A stretch of DNA of 64,000 nucleotides, taken from Sphingomonas aerophila (GTDB taxonomy: Bacteria > Pseudomonadota > Alphaproteobacteria > Sphingomonadales > Sphingomonadaceae). Made by a program: the position numbers and the translations under genes. Shown piece by piece: positions 1 to 8,788 of the stretch. The stretch is taken from the NCBI RefSeq assembly GCF_014199305.1, contig NZ_JACIJK010000001.1, positions 186,001-250,000 of the forward strand. Reading direction: 5' to 3'. The notes below the pieces were generated by a model, which saw only the letters and a list, made by a program, of their open reading frames with translations, did no database searches and was not told where the DNA came from. Each line of letters begins with the position of its first letter. Positions within the stretch are counted from its first letter, which is position 1.

Positions 1-479
1 AGCGCCGCTGCATCGATCGCGGTCGGGGCGCCGCCCAGCGCATAGCTGTCTGCAAAAGGACGCCCGCCCGCGCCGACTGCCTCGACGCTCATGCTGCGGC
101 CACCGCGAATCGCTGCCAGTATCGCCCGATCGGATGGCGCATCGGCGGCCCAGGCGTCCGATCCGGCGGCGACCAGGGCAAAGCGGCGCTCCCCCACGGT
201 CAGCGTGACGCCCGCAGAGCGGTCCCGCGCCGCGCTGAGGCGGACGTGAAGCGACCCGCGCAGGCGCTTGTTCGGCCAGAAGCCGACGCTGGCAAAGGGG
301 CGCCATCCGGCCCGCCCGCCCGCCACGACCGGCTGAGCGATCGCAAAACAGCCGCGTTGGACGCCATTCACCTCCCGAAACGCGCCCCAGCTGCCGTACA
401 CCCCGACCAGGTCGCGCGCGGCGAGCGCCGCCGGCACAAGGAGCAGCATCGCCGCCAGCAGCGCGCATCGACCGTTCAC
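1..479 (-). CDS. IalB-like invasion-associated family protein, 3' end cut by window
   Basis: Secreted protein of about 159 visible residues; the stop lies beyond the window edge. I chose the GTG start because it overlaps the TGA of the upstream phosphatase in a GTGA junction and because the first 21 residues form a signal peptide (a Leu/Ala run ending near ALAA). Two Trp-rich stretches follow (GSWGAF near residue 29, AGWRPF near 52), then blocks resembling TVGERRF and GGRSMSVEAVG. This arrangement resembles the invasion-associated locus B family of periplasmic alphaproteobacterial proteins, whose biochemical role is unclear. Family assignment is from memory of the pattern and is moderate. Coupling to the phosphatase suggests co-expression, not a shared reaction. 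Confidence 0.6.
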   Translation of the reverse strand, partial: MNGRCALLAAMLLLVPAALAARDLVGVYGSWGAFREVNGVQRGCFAIAQPVVAGGRAGWRPFASVGFWPNKRLRGSLHVRLSAARDRSAGVTLTVGERRFALVAAGSDAWAADAPSDRAILAAIRGGRSMSVEAVGAGGRPFADSYALGGAPTAIDAAA

Positions 480-1126
480 GCGGGTGCGCGCCCGGCGCCA
501 AGGTGCGCCACGCTTTCCCGCCCGTTCTCGATCAGCACCAGCGATCCTTGCGGCAAGCCCGGCGCGATCGGCACCACCGCGTACGCGTCGACGGGCGCGT
601 TCGTCATCACGCCCCGCAACACACGGCTGGAGATGCCGTGCATGATGACCAGTCGATCGCCCGAGTCAGCATCCGTGTCGGCCAGCCAACCGCCGCAACG
701 TTCGGCGATCGCATGATAGTCCTCGCCCCCCGGCGCAACGCGGAGCAGGCCCGTGGGCGTGATCACTGGCCCCACTTCACCGATCACATCGCTGTAAAGG
801 CGCCCGCCCCAGCTTCCCATGCCGATCTCGCCCAGTCGCGGGTCGGTGTTCGCCCCGTGCCAGTCCAGGTCCAGATGCTCCGCAATGACGGCCAGGGTTT
901 GCAGCGCACGCCCTGTCGGCGACGCCCATAGCGTCAGCGCCGGTCGCGGCCCGAGCAATCGCCGTAGCGCTCGCCCCATCTCGTCCGCTTGTGCAAAGCC
1001 GGCACGGGTCAGCGGGGTGTGCACGGCGTCCCCTTGCAGGCGGCGGGCAAAGTTGAACACCGTTTCGCCGTGGCGGGCGATGAAATCGCGTCCCTGCCTG
1101 ATCAATGCTTCAGTGTCCCCGCCCAA
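476..1126 (-). CDS. Histidine phosphatase family protein
   Basis: Phosphoglycerate-mutase-like phosphatase of 216 residues. The catalytic RHG motif is at residues 18-20 (ARHGETVFN), the second Arg region is SPTGRALQT, the acidic segment is GEIGMGSWGG, and the second catalytic His lies in VIMHGISSRVLRG. The length fits single-domain members. No ATG is available: the listed start is a TTG directly after an in-frame stop, and a second TTG at about 1105, preceded by a GGGGAC stretch, would give a more typical N-terminus just before the RHG motif. The stop overlaps the GTG of the IalB-like gene. The substrate cannot be told from sequence; members act on sugar phosphates, phosphoproteins or small phosphoesters. 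Confidence 0.85.
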   Translation of the reverse strand: MGGDTEALIRQGRDFIARHGETVFNFARRLQGDAVHTPLTRAGFAQADEMGRALRRLLGPRPALTLWASPTGRALQTLAVIAEHLDLDWHGANTDPRLGEIGMGSWGGRLYSDVIGEVGPVITPTGLLRVAPGGEDYHAIAERCGGWLADTDADSGDRLVIMHGISSRVLRGVMTNAPVDAYAVVPIAPGLPQGSLVLIENGRESVAHLGAGRAPA

Positions 1127-1272
1127 CCGTCAACAACGTCGCGTTAACCCTAGCGCCGCCACGGAGAAAGCGGCAGGCCCCTCTTGGCTTGCCGAGCGCC
1201 GCCCGGCGCGGCTAGGAAATCAAGACGAGAGTGCCCGGCCGTGCGGAGTCGCCGGCGGGTTGGGGGATCAAG

Positions 1273-2388
1273 ATGAAGGCGACGATCGAACGCGCAACCC
1301 TGCTCAAGGGGCTGAGCCACGTCCAATCGGTGGTGGAACGGCGCAATACCATCCCCATCCTGTCCAACGTGCTGCTGGAAGCGACCGAGTCGGGCGCGCT
1401 GCGCATGATGGCAACCGACCTGGACCTGCAGATCAACGAATCGGTGCCGGCGGCGGTCGACCAGCCTGGCTCCACCACCGTGTCGGCGCACACGCTGTTC
1501 GACATCGCCCGCAAGCTGCCCGAAGGCGCGCAGGTACAGCTCACCGTCGCCGAGGGGCGGATGAGCATCGTCGCAGGGCGCGCCCGCTTCAGCCTGGGGA
1601 CGCTGCCTCGCGACGACTTCCCGGTGATCGCAGAGGGCGAGTTGCCGACCGCGTTCGAGCTGCCCGCGGAGACGCTGAAGCAGATCATCGACAAGACCCG
1701 ATTCGCGATCTCCACCGAGGAAACGCGCTATTACCTCAACGGTATCTTCTTTCATGTCGCAGAGGACGGCGCAGAGCCGGTGCTGAAGGCGGCGGCGACC
1801 GACGGCCACCGGCTTGCCCGCGTAACGGTGAAGCGGCCCGAGGGCGCGGAGGCGATGCCCGACGTTATCGTGCCACGTAAGTGCATCGCGGAACTCCGCA
1901 AGCTGCTCGACGAGGTCGACGGATCGGTCGGCGTGTCGCTGTCGGGCACCAAGATCCGCTTCGACCTGGGCCAGGCGGTGCTGACGTCCAAGCTGATCGA
2001 CGGCACCTTCCCAGATTACAGCCGCGTTATCCCGACCGGGAACGACAAGATCCTGAAGATCGACCCGTCGAGCCTGAAGGAAGGCGTCGACCGCGTGTCC
2101 ACCATCGCGACCGAGAAGACCCGCGCCGTGAAGATGGCGCTGGACCGGGACAAGGTTACGCTGTCGGTGACCAGCCCCGACAATGGCACGGCTGCCGAGG
2201 AAGTGCCCGGCGAGTATACGGCACAGGGTTTCGAGATCGGCTTCAACAGCCGGTATCTGCTCGACATTCTCGGGCAGATCGATGGCGACCAGGTCGAGGT
2301 TCACCTGGCCGATGCGGCAGCGCCCACTCTGATTCGCGAGAACGACAAGGCGCCCGCGCTCTATGTGCTGATGCCGATGCGGGTTTGA
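1273..2388 (+). CDS. dnaN: DNA polymerase III beta sliding clamp
   Basis: Ring-shaped processivity clamp of the replicative polymerase, 371 residues, the usual size. It starts MKATIERATLLKGLSHVQ, and the family pattern RNTIPILSNVLLEA follows at once; three repeated clamp domains of about 120 residues run to the typical C-terminus YVLMPMRV, which closes the dimer and forms the protein-binding pocket. The ATG at 1273 is preceded by GGGGGATCAAG; the open frame continues 14 codons upstream, but that part does not look like DnaN. The gene stands alone, facing the phospholipase D gene. It is not next to dnaA or gyrB here, although recF and gyrB lie 43-47 kb away in the same window. Confidence 0.98.
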   Translation: MKATIERATLLKGLSHVQSVVERRNTIPILSNVLLEATESGALRMMATDLDLQINESVPAAVDQPGSTTVSAHTLFDIARKLPEGAQVQLTVAEGRMSIVAGRARFSLGTLPRDDFPVIAEGELPTAFELPAETLKQIIDKTRFAISTEETRYYLNGIFFHVAEDGAEPVLKAAATDGHRLARVTVKRPEGAEAMPDVIVPRKCIAELRKLLDEVDGSVGVSLSGTKIRFDLGQAVLTSKLIDGTFPDYSRVIPTGNDKILKIDPSSLKEGVDRVSTIATEKTRAVKMALDRDKVTLSVTSPDNGTAAEEVPGEYTAQGFEIGFNSRYLLDILGQIDGDQVEVHLADAAAPTLIRENDKAPALYVLMPMRV

Positions 2389-2412
2389 TGGCCGGGCCGG
2401 TAGTCGCCGGCC

Positions 2413-3585
2413 CTACCCATCGATGCCGAAGTTAAGCCCGCGCGAAAGCTGCGGGTCGACCACGGCCAGCAACAGGTAAGCGACGAACTGCCGCGCGCGC
2501 TGTACCGGGCCGGTTCCAGCCCGGTACTCCTCGCGCGTGATTTCCTGAGATTTCTCGATTTCGCCATCGACATAGGCGCGAACGTGATCGGCAAAGGCCC
2601 GGTCCTCGATCCTGAGCATCAGTTCCAGGTTCACAAACAGGCTGCGCATATCGAAATTGGCGGAGCCGATGTGAACCGCCTGATCGATGCAATACAGCTT
2701 CGTGTGCAGCTTGGCCGGCTGGTATTCGTAAATGCGCACGCCCTTGCGCAGCAGTCCGGCATAGGTGAAGCGTGCCGCCGCGATCGTTGCGCTGTTGTCT
2801 GACTTGGCCGCCGTGACGACTCGCACCGCCTGCTCTGATCGGCGTCCTGCCTTGTCCAATCGGCGCAACAGAGCAGGGCTGGGCGTAAAATAGCCGGCGA
2901 TCAGGTCCACGCGGCTGCCGTGACGCATGTCGTGGCGCACGGCGCGGGCCCAGGGGGACAGCCGCCGCGTCGGCCCGCCGATCAACCAGCGCAGATGCCC
3001 TTCACGTTCGCTGAACTGGCGCAATGCGCGGTTGAGGTGGCGCAGCTTGCCCTTGGACGTGCCGACCCATTGCTCCAGCGCATCGAAATAGGGCGCCATC
3101 CGCGCCGCCGCAGGCCCCTCCACCAGCAGACCCAGATCACGCCAGGCCTGCTCCGCTGCGGTGCCGAAATAATCGTCTTCGACGTTGAATCCGCCGATGA
3201 TGATCCTGGCGGCCCCAGTCTCCGCGTCGGCAAGCGCGAGTTTCTGGTGATTGCGCAGCAGGTAGCGACGCCCCCAGCGCGGGCTGAACCGGCAGAGCCT
3301 GACACCGGCCGCCCGCAGCGGCTCGAAGAAGGACGGGCCAGCGCCCACCGTGCCGAAGCCATCGACGATGACCGCGACCCTGACCCCGCGCCCGGCCGCC
3401 GCGATCAGCCGCTCGTTGACGCGCCGCCCCGTGCTGTCGTCGGCATAGATGTAGTAGAGTATGCGCAGGGACTCACGCGCGCCATCGATCAACCCGATCA
3501 GCGCGTCGAGGCGCCGCGGTCCGGTGTCGAGCAGGGTCAACCGATTGCCATCGACCGTGAACACCGGTTGGGAAGCAGCCACCAT
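2413..3585 (-). CDS. Phospholipase D / cardiolipin-synthase-like protein
   Basis: Phosphatidyl-transferase of the PLD superfamily, 390 residues. Two canonical HKD motifs (H-x-K-x4-D) are visible: HQKLALAD at residues 113-120 and HTKLYCID near residue 313, the second followed by GSANFDMRS as in cardiolipin synthases. No N-terminal membrane helices are seen, which is like ClsB or ClsC rather than ClsA, so it is probably cytosolic or peripheral and joins or remodels phospholipids. The ATG at 3585 begins [17 protein letters not shown] 12 codons upstream and a GTG between them are possible alternatives, and no strong ribosome site decides. The gene is divergent from rpoZ. Confidence 0.85.
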   Translation of the reverse strand: MVAASQPVFTVDGNRLTLLDTGPRRLDALIGLIDGARESLRILYYIYADDSTGRRVNERLIAAAGRGVRVAVIVDGFGTVGAGPSFFEPLRAAGVRLCRFSPRWGRRYLLRNHQKLALADAETGAARIIIGGFNVEDDYFGTAAEQAWRDLGLLVEGPAAARMAPYFDALEQWVGTSKGKLRHLNRALRQFSEREGHLRWLIGGPTRRLSPWARAVRHDMRHGSRVDLIAGYFTPSPALLRRLDKAGRRSEQAVRVVTAAKSDNSATIAAARFTYAGLLRKGVRIYEYQPAKLHTKLYCIDQAVHIGSANFDMRSLFVNLELMLRIEDRAFADHVRAYVDGEIEKSQEITREEYRAGTGPVQRARQFVAYLLLAVVDPQLSRGLNFGIDG

Positions 3586-3711
3586 GCCAGCCGTGATGAC
3601 CACCGCGCCCGCGCGTGGCAAGCCGGCGCGGTTTTCTTGACTTTTCGCGCCCTCGCGAGTAGCGGACCGCGCTTACCCTGCCTAATTTCCGTTTATTCGA
3701 GGAAGCCGTTC

Positions 3712-4053
3712 ATGGCGCGCGTCACCGTCGAGGATTGCGTCGACAAGATCCCTAACCGTTTCGATCTGGTCCTGTTCGCGGCGCAGCGCGCGCGGCAGAT
3801 TTCCGGCGGTGCGGAGCTCACGATTGATCGCGATCGCGACAAGAACCCGGTCGTGGCGTTGCGCGAGATCGCGGACGAGACCGTGACCCCGTCGAACCTG
3901 CAGCAATCGGTGATCGGCAGCCTGCAAAAGGTACAGATTGACGACGATGATGAAGTCGACGCCGTCGGCAGCCTGCAGGCCTCGGCCGAGGCGCTGCGCC
4001 TGACCGCCGCTGCCCCGCCGCGCAACCAGAACCTCGGCGGCGACTACGAATAA
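3712..4053 (+). CDS. rpoZ: RNA polymerase omega subunit
   Basis: Small subunit that promotes assembly of RNA polymerase by clamping the beta-prime C-terminus, 113 residues. The family core is plain: [20 protein letters not shown], then AAQRARQI, then [14 protein letters not shown]. An acidic, low-complexity tail follows, as in other alphaproteobacteria. A GAGGAAG ribosome site sits seven bases before the ATG. A TTGACT hexamer at 3637-3642 could be a -35 element, but the -10 position (TAGCGG) is poor. In many relatives rpoZ precedes a spoT/rel gene; here it is alone and followed by a 222-base gap in which I see only a weak five-base-pair hairpin with a short T run near 4115-4130. Confidence 0.96.
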   Translation: MARVTVEDCVDKIPNRFDLVLFAAQRARQISGGAELTIDRDRDKNPVVALREIADETVTPSNLQQSVIGSLQKVQIDDDDEVDAVGSLQASAEALRLTAAAPPRNQNLGGDYE

Positions 4054-4275
4054 AGCCTGAGCCTGGCGGCAGAGCCGTCGGGCAAGGATCGGTGAACGCA
4101 GGCCGGTGTGGCGCAGGCCGCGTGGCCTTTTGCTGCCTCCGCCTTCAGCTCGTTACACGTTTCCGCGAGCGGTCGTTGGTCGATCGAGGCCATTGCTCTT
4201 TAGTGCAACGACCCTTGGGCCCGCGCCGGCGCACGAACACGGCCCAGCCGCGGCGACCAGCCCGAGTCGCGTCGG

Positions 4276-4947
4276 CTATTCCTGCGGCCGGCCCTTGAAT
4301 CCCTGTGCCACGACGAACCATTCCACCGAACCCTTTCGGCTGGCCGGTGGTTTCGCGTGCTTCACGGTCGTGAAAGCGCCCTTCATCTGCGCCACCAGCG
4401 CCGAGTCGGCCCCTCCGGCGAAGACCTTCGCGACAAAGGTGCCGCCTGGGGCCAGCACATCCACAGCAAAGGCGAACGCGGTTTCGACCAGCGCCATGGT
4501 GCGCAGCGCGTCGGTTTGCGGGTGGCCGACCGTGTTCGCGGCCATGTCGGACAACACCAGGTCGGGCGCGCCGCCCAGCGCCTCGATCAACTGCCCCGGC
4601 GCGTGATCATCCATGAAGTCGCCCTGCATGATCGTGACGCCATCGATTGGATCGACCGGCAACAGGTCTATGCCGACCACCGCAGCCGCCGGCACGCGCC
4701 GACGCACGACCTGGCTCCAGCCGCCAGGCGCAATGCCAAGGTCGACCACGCGCTTGGCGCCGCGCAACAGCCCGAAGCGCTCGTCCAGCTCCAGCAGCTT
4801 GTACGCGGCGCGGCTGCGATACCCCTCCGCCTTAGCGCGGCGCACATATGGGTCATTTAGCTGGCGTTCGAGCCAGCGCGTCGACTGCGCGGTACGTCCC
4901 CGCGCGGTGCGGACGCGCTGGCGTCCACCCGATCCACCGCGACTCAT
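4276..4947 (-). CDS. rlmE: 23S rRNA (uridine-2'-O-)-methyltransferase RlmE (FtsJ)
   Basis: SAM-dependent enzyme that methylates the 2'-hydroxyl of U2552 in the 23S rRNA A-loop late in 50S assembly. The 223 residues include a basic Gly/Arg-rich N-terminus of about 25 residues. The catalytic tetrad K-D-K-E is visible as K50 (AAYKLLELDERF), D134 (LVLSDMAAN), K174 (FVAKVFAGG) and E209 (GSVEWFVVA). The SAM-binding loop is VVDLGIAPGGWSQ. Its ATG overlaps the TGA of the upstream Ppx/GppA gene in an ATGA junction, so the two are translationally coupled. E. coli RlmE is slightly shorter, which the basic extension explains. Confidence 0.95.
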   Translation of the reverse strand: MSRGGSGGRQRVRTARGRTAQSTRWLERQLNDPYVRRAKAEGYRSRAAYKLLELDERFGLLRGAKRVVDLGIAPGGWSQVVRRRVPAAAVVGIDLLPVDPIDGVTIMQGDFMDDHAPGQLIEALGGAPDLVLSDMAANTVGHPQTDALRTMALVETAFAFAVDVLAPGGTFVAKVFAGGADSALVAQMKGAFTTVKHAKPPASRKGSVEWFVVAQGFKGRPQE

Positions 4948-6005
4948 GGCCTGCGTTCCCCCATTAGTCGCTTCAAGATCCCCTCGCGGATACCGCGATC
5001 GGCAATGCCCAGGCGCTCGGCCGGCCACAGGTCCATCACCGTTTCCAGGATGGCGCACCCGGCCACGACCAGTTCCGCGCGTTCGCCACCGATGCATGAC
5101 AGCTTGGCCCGTTCAGACACTGCCATGCCGGACAAACCAGCGCAGATCCCGCGCATGGCGGCCGCGGGCACGATCAGCCCGTCCACCGCCGACCGGTCGT
5201 AATGAGAGAGGCCCAGATGCACCGAACCGAGCGTCGTCACGGTGCCGCTGGTGCCAAGCAGCCGGGGCCTGGCCGCCGCAATGGGCAGGCGGGCCGCGAA
5301 CGGCGCCATGCTGTCCGCCACCACGTTTCGCATGTTGGAATAGGCAGCGACGCGAGCGTCGTGATCGGAGCCCGTCGCAGCGCCGGCGCTCTCGGTCAGC
5401 GACACCACGCCCCAGGGGGTCGAGTGCCAGTCGAGCACGCGCGGCACCGGGCCGGCCGTGTCGATCAGCACGAGTTCGGTCGAACCACCGCCGATGTCGA
5501 ACACCAGCGCGGGCCCTTCACCCGGTTCCAGCAGCGCGTGGCAGCCGAGCACGGCCAGGCGCGCCTCCTCTTCGGCGGTGATGATGTCGAGGTGGATGCC
5601 GGTTTCGGCATAAGCACGCTCGATAAACGCTTCGCCGTTGCTGGCCCGACGACACGCCTCCGTCGCCACGGAGCGGGCAAGTGCCACGTTGCGGCGCTTC
5701 AGCTTGTCGGCACAGACACGCAATGCCGCCAGGGTGCGCTCGATCGCGTCGTCGGACAGTCGGCCTGACGCCGCCAGCCCCTCACCCAGTCGCACGATGC
5801 GCGAAAAGGCGTCGACCACGGCAAAGCCCTGCCCCTGCGGACGGGCGATCAACAGCCGACAGTTGTTGGTACCAAGGTCCAGCGCCGCGAAATGGCGCCC
5901 ATCGGACGGGCGCATCGCCCGTGCCCGCGCCGGATCTGGGCGGGAAGGAGCCGGACGGGAGGCACCTCGCCCCCGGTACGGCATTGTGGCGGGTTCATCC
6001 CCCAT
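4944..6005 (-). CDS. Ppx/GppA phosphatase family protein
   Basis: Exopolyphosphatase / guanosine pentaphosphatase of the actin-like ATPase superfamily, 353 residues. The first phosphate-binding loop is ALDLGTNNCRLLIA near residue 45, the second is FDIGGGSTELVLID, and LLGTSGTVTTLG follows. An Arg/Pro-rich N-terminal tail of about 35 residues precedes the core. It lacks the C-terminal HD-like domain of E. coli GppA, as do many alphaproteobacterial members that occur next to rlmE. Polyphosphate or pppGpp cleavage cannot be separated by sequence. The ATG at 6005 is my choice; a GTG at 6017 is also possible. Its stop overlaps the rlmE start. Confidence 0.9.
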   Translation of the reverse strand: MGDEPATMPYRGRGASRPAPSRPDPARARAMRPSDGRHFAALDLGTNNCRLLIARPQGQGFAVVDAFSRIVRLGEGLAASGRLSDDAIERTLAALRVCADKLKRRNVALARSVATEACRRASNGEAFIERAYAETGIHLDIITAEEEARLAVLGCHALLEPGEGPALVFDIGGGSTELVLIDTAGPVPRVLDWHSTPWGVVSLTESAGAATGSDHDARVAAYSNMRNVVADSMAPFAARLPIAAARPRLLGTSGTVTTLGSVHLGLSHYDRSAVDGLIVPAAAMRGICAGLSGMAVSERAKLSCIGGERAELVVAGCAILETVMDLWPAERLGIADRGIREGILKRLMGERRP

Positions 6006-6126
6006 GCCGTGAATCACTCGCTATTCTGTTCTGCCGTCACGGGAAATCCCGCCGGTGTCTGCCCCCGACGTAGCGCGCGTGATACCGCTCTACAAGCGTC
6101 CCAAACCGTTAGAGGATCACGCAGCG

Positions 6127-6155
6127 TTGACAGCCCGCAGCGCCCCGCCTAGATG
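6127..6155 (+). promoter_or_regulatory. Sigma70-type promoter of tRNA-Gln
   Basis: A perfect -35 hexamer TTGACA (6127-6132), a 17-base spacer and a -10-like TAGATG (6150-6155) lie just upstream of the tRNA. Transcription would begin within about ten bases of the mature tRNA 5' end. The -10 match is only partial. Confidence 0.6.
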
Positions 6156-6166
6156 CCCGCCCCTGT

Positions 6167-6240
6167 TGCCCGATCGTCTAACGGCAAGACTACGGACTCT
6201 GACTCCGTCAATCGTGGTTCGAATCCACGTCGGGCATCCA
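6167..6240 (+). tRNA. tRNA-Gln (anticodon CTG)
   Basis: A 74-base cloverleaf with the CCA end encoded. The acceptor stem TGCCCGA pairs with TCGGGCA; the anticodon stem ACGGA/TCCGT encloses the loop CTCTGAC with anticodon CTG; the T arm is CGTGG-TTCGAAT-CCACG. The first base pair is T-A, usual in bacterial tRNA-Gln. The discriminator base before CCA is T rather than the G of E. coli tRNA-Gln. This tRNA reads CAG codons; a TTG-anticodon partner must lie elsewhere. The next open frame begins five bases after the CCA. Confidence 0.95.
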
Positions 6241-6245
6241 TTTCT

Positions 6246-6587
6246 ATGAACATACCAGCTCTCTACGCCTCTATGATCCAGCAGATCGGCGATGGCACGG
6301 GCATGGCCGATTTCGTTCTGCACATTCATGCAGGCATGGCGGTGCTGATCCTGGCGCGGCTGATCACGCGGCGGTCGCTGTCGACGCCGATCCCGCTGCT
6401 GGTCGTGGTCGCGGCAGAGGCGTGCAACGAGATACTGGACAGGCTTCATTACGGGTCGTGGCGCCCTGCGGACACCACGGCGGACGTGATCAACACGCTG
6501 TTCTGGCCGACCGTGTTGTTTATCGGCCTGCGATTGCGCCGCGCGCGGGAGCTCGATGCTGTCCGCTTGCCCCGCGAGGTCAGCTAA
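6246..6587 (+). CDS. Small membrane protein of unknown function
   Basis: A 113-residue protein with two or three hydrophobic segments (about residues 24-40, 48-60 and 85-98) and a conserved-looking core, CNEILDRLHYGSWRPADT followed by NTLFWPTVL. I recall similar unnamed proteins in sphingomonads but know no function. The listed ATG lies five bases after the tRNA-Gln CCA and has no ribosome site, so translation would depend on a leader inside the tRNA or on a later start; ATG codons at 6273 and 6303 are in frame, the latter before ADFVLHIHAGM. The stop overlaps the convergent TlpA-like gene by eight bases. Confidence 0.6.
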   Translation: MNIPALYASMIQQIGDGTGMADFVLHIHAGMAVLILARLITRRSLSTPIPLLVVVAAEACNEILDRLHYGSWRPADTTADVINTLFWPTVLFIGLRLRRARELDAVRLPREVS

Positions 6588-7155
6588 GCTCGGCCAGCGC
6601 CTGCGTCGCCACGGGACCCGTCCAGTCGAGGTCGCCCGTCGTGCGCCACACTTCCTTGCCCGCCGAGTCGAACAGGATGGTGGTCGGCAGGTTCGCGCCC
6701 AGGGTGGTGGCCCACGCCATCTTGGGATCGGTATAGGCCTTCAATGCCTTGAACTGCCGTTCGGCGAAGAAGGGCGCGACCTTGGCCGGGTCCATGTCCT
6801 GGCTAAGAGTCACAACCTGGATCTTGCCCGCCTCCCGTACGGCCAGCGCGTCGAGGGTCGGCAGTTCCTTGACGCAGGGCGCACACCAGGTTGCCCATAG
6901 GTTGAGCAGCACCGGCTTGCCCCCGAACGCCGCCAGCGTCGTCGGCTTGCCGTCCGGACCATCAAAGCGGAGCGTCGGCGCGGGCGAGCCCATGTGCGTG
7001 CGGTCGATCTTACCCGCGATCCCGGCGGTTGGCGAGGTGGCAGCGTCCGCGTTGTTGGCGGAAGCGGCGTTGGCTTGCTCCGTGGGCGCGGACTGCTTAT
7101 CGCACCCCGTGGCCATCAGGGCCGCGACCAGCACCAGGCAAGCAGAAACACGCAT
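6580..7155 (-). CDS. TlpA/ResA-like thioredoxin-fold lipoprotein
   Basis: Membrane-anchored periplasmic thiol-disulfide oxidoreductase, 191 residues. A signal peptide ends in the lipobox MATGC with Cys18 as the lipidated residue. A polar Ala/Asn/Thr linker of about 35 residues follows, then an AhpC/TSA-type thioredoxin domain with the redox pair WCAPC (Cys91 and Cys94) and the cis-Pro segment NLPTTILFD. Such proteins reduce apocytochrome c or other secreted thiols. An excellent GGAGG ribosome site five bases before the ATG fixes the start. The start codon sits on the same CATG as that of divergent argH, so no dedicated promoter region exists between them. Confidence 0.9.
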   Translation of the reverse strand: MRVSACLVLVAALMATGCDKQSAPTEQANAASANNADAATSPTAGIAGKIDRTHMGSPAPTLRFDGPDGKPTTLAAFGGKPVLLNLWATWCAPCVKELPTLDALAVREAGKIQVVTLSQDMDPAKVAPFFAERQFKALKAYTDPKMAWATTLGANLPTTILFDSAGKEVWRTTGDLDWTGPVATQALAELS

Positions 7156-8542
7156 GACTTCCTCCAACGCGATGTGGGGCGGGCGCTTCGCCGAGGGACC
7201 CTCGGCGGTGATGCGCGAGATCAATGCATCCTTGCCCTTCGACAAGCAACTGTGGCGACAGGACATCGCCGGGTCAAAGGCGCATGTCGCGATGCTGGGC
7301 GCGACGGGCATCGTGTCCGCCGAGGATGCCGCCGCGATCGGCGCCGGTCTCGACCGGGTCGCTGCCGACTACCAGGCGAATGGCGTCCCTGCGGACGACC
7401 TGACGCTGGAAGACATCCATATGCTGACCGAAGCGCGGTTGGCCGACGCGATCGGGCCAGTGGCGGGACGCCTCCACACCGCGCGGTCGCGCAATGACCA
7501 GGTCGCGACCGACTTCCGCCTGTGGGTGCGCGACGCGATCGACGCCGTGGTGGCCGCGCTGGAGGGGCTGGATGCGGCACTGCTCGCCCGCGCGGAGCAA
7601 CATGCCGCGGACGTGATGCCGGGCTTCACGCACCTGCAATCCGCGCAGCCGGTGACGCTCGGCCATCACCTGATGGCGTATCACGAAATGGTGACGCGCG
7701 ACCTGTCGCGGTTCCGGGATGCGCGCGCGCGGCTGAACCTGTGCCCGCTGGGTGCCGCAGCGCTGGCGGGGACGAGCTTTCCCATTGACCGCCACGCGAC
7801 CGCCGATGCGCTCGGGTTCGACGGGCCGACCCGCAACTCCCTGGACAGTGTCAGCGACCGGGACTTCGCGATCGAGTATCTGACGAGTGCGGTGCAATGC
7901 TCGCTGCACCTGTCGCGGCTGGCGGAGGAGTTCGTGCTGTGGGCCTCGCAGCCGTTCGGCTTTGTTGCCCTGTCGGATGCCTGGTCGACCGGCAGTTCGA
8001 TCATGCCGCAAAAGCGCAATCCCGACGCGGCGGAGTTGGTGCGCGGCCACGCCGGACGGATCCTGGGCTGTATGACCAGCCTGATGGTCACCATGAAGGG
8101 CCTGCCGCTCGCCTATTCAAAGGACATGCAGGACGACAAGCCGCCGGCGTTCGAGGCGCACGACCTGCTCGGCCTGTCGATCGCGGCGATGACGGGCATG
8201 GTGGCAAGCGCCACCTTCCGCACCGACCGGATGCGCGCCCTGGCCGAGAGCGGCTTTGCAACCGCCACCGATCTTGCCGACTGGCTTGTGCGTGAGGCGG
8301 GCCTGCCATTCCGGGAGGCGCACCATGTCACCGGCCGCGTGGTGAAGCGCGCGGAGGAGCTGGCCGTGACGCTTGATGCCCTGCCGCTTGACGAGATGAC
8401 CGCGATTGACCGGCGCATCGACGCGCGTGTGTTCGACGTGCTCAGCGTCGATGCCTCCGTTGCCAGCCGCACCAGCTTTGGCGGCACCGCGCCCGACAAT
8501 GTGCGCGCCGCCATCCGCGCGGCGCAGGGAGATGCCGCATGA
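7154..8542 (+). CDS. argH: Argininosuccinate lyase
   Basis: Last enzyme of arginine synthesis; it splits argininosuccinate into arginine and fumarate. It has 462 residues, the normal size. The N-terminus [14 protein letters not shown], the [13 protein letters not shown] block, the [14 protein letters not shown] block and the superfamily signature [12 protein letters not shown] with the catalytic Ser loop are all visible. I start at the ATG at 7154, six codons before MWGGRF, as in related proteins; 7172 is an alternative. The stop overlaps the ATG of the following small lipoprotein in an ATGA junction, and lysA follows, the common argH-lipoprotein-lysA order. Its promoter must lie inside the divergent TlpA-like gene. 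Confidence 0.97.
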   Translation: MTSSNAMWGGRFAEGPSAVMREINASLPFDKQLWRQDIAGSKAHVAMLGATGIVSAEDAAAIGAGLDRVAADYQANGVPADDLTLEDIHMLTEARLADAIGPVAGRLHTARSRNDQVATDFRLWVRDAIDAVVAALEGLDAALLARAEQHAADVMPGFTHLQSAQPVTLGHHLMAYHEMVTRDLSRFRDARARLNLCPLGAAALAGTSFPIDRHATADALGFDGPTRNSLDSVSDRDFAIEYLTSAVQCSLHLSRLAEEFVLWASQPFGFVALSDAWSTGSSIMPQKRNPDAAELVRGHAGRILGCMTSLMVTMKGLPLAYSKDMQDDKPPAFEAHDLLGLSIAAMTGMVASATFRTDRMRALAESGFATATDLADWLVREAGLPFREAHHVTGRVVKRAEELAVTLDALPLDEMTAIDRRIDARVFDVLSVDASVASRTSFGGTAPDNVRAAIRAAQGDAA

Positions 8543-8775
8543 AGCCTGCCCTGACGCTCTCCGCGCTGCTGCTGCTGACGGCGTGCGGCGCCAACAAGGG
8601 GGTCGTCCCCAAACCGGGGCAGGCGCTGCCCGTCGCCCCCTATGGCGCGACCGCGACCCCTTCGCCGGCGCAGTTGATCACACCCACCACCCAGCAACGC
8701 CCGCAGCGTAGCGACGAGTTGCTCAAGAGCTCACAGGAGCGCCGGTCGGACGAATTCGACCTGCCTCCGAATTGA
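8539..8775 (+). CDS. Small LptM-like lipoprotein
   Basis: A 78-residue lipoprotein: the signal peptide [16 protein letters not shown] places the lipidated Cys at residue 16. The mature part is short and rich in Pro, Gln and Ser, starting [21 protein letters not shown]. Position (between argH and lysA), size and a Cys-Gly start followed by a K-G-x-x-x-P pattern fit the LptM family, which in E. coli aids disulfide maturation of the LPS translocon protein LptD. The pattern is weaker than in E. coli LptM (no CGxKGPLY), so the family call is tentative. It is translated from an ATGA overlap with argH. Confidence 0.6.
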   Translation: MKPALTLSALLLLTACGANKGVVPKPGQALPVAPYGATATPSPAQLITPTTQQRPQRSDELLKSSQERRSDEFDLPPN

Positions 8776-8788
8776 TGACACGGATCTG

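Noticed and set aside
819..2304. Several long open frames on both strands opposite dnaN and the phosphatase
   Set aside because: They are shadows caused by high GC content: Arg/Pro-rich, no family motifs, and they coincide with confirmed genes.
2920..4053. A 377-codon plus-strand frame running into rpoZ
   Set aside because: Only the last 113 codons match the omega subunit; the rest overlaps the phospholipase D gene antisense and has no resemblance to known proteins.
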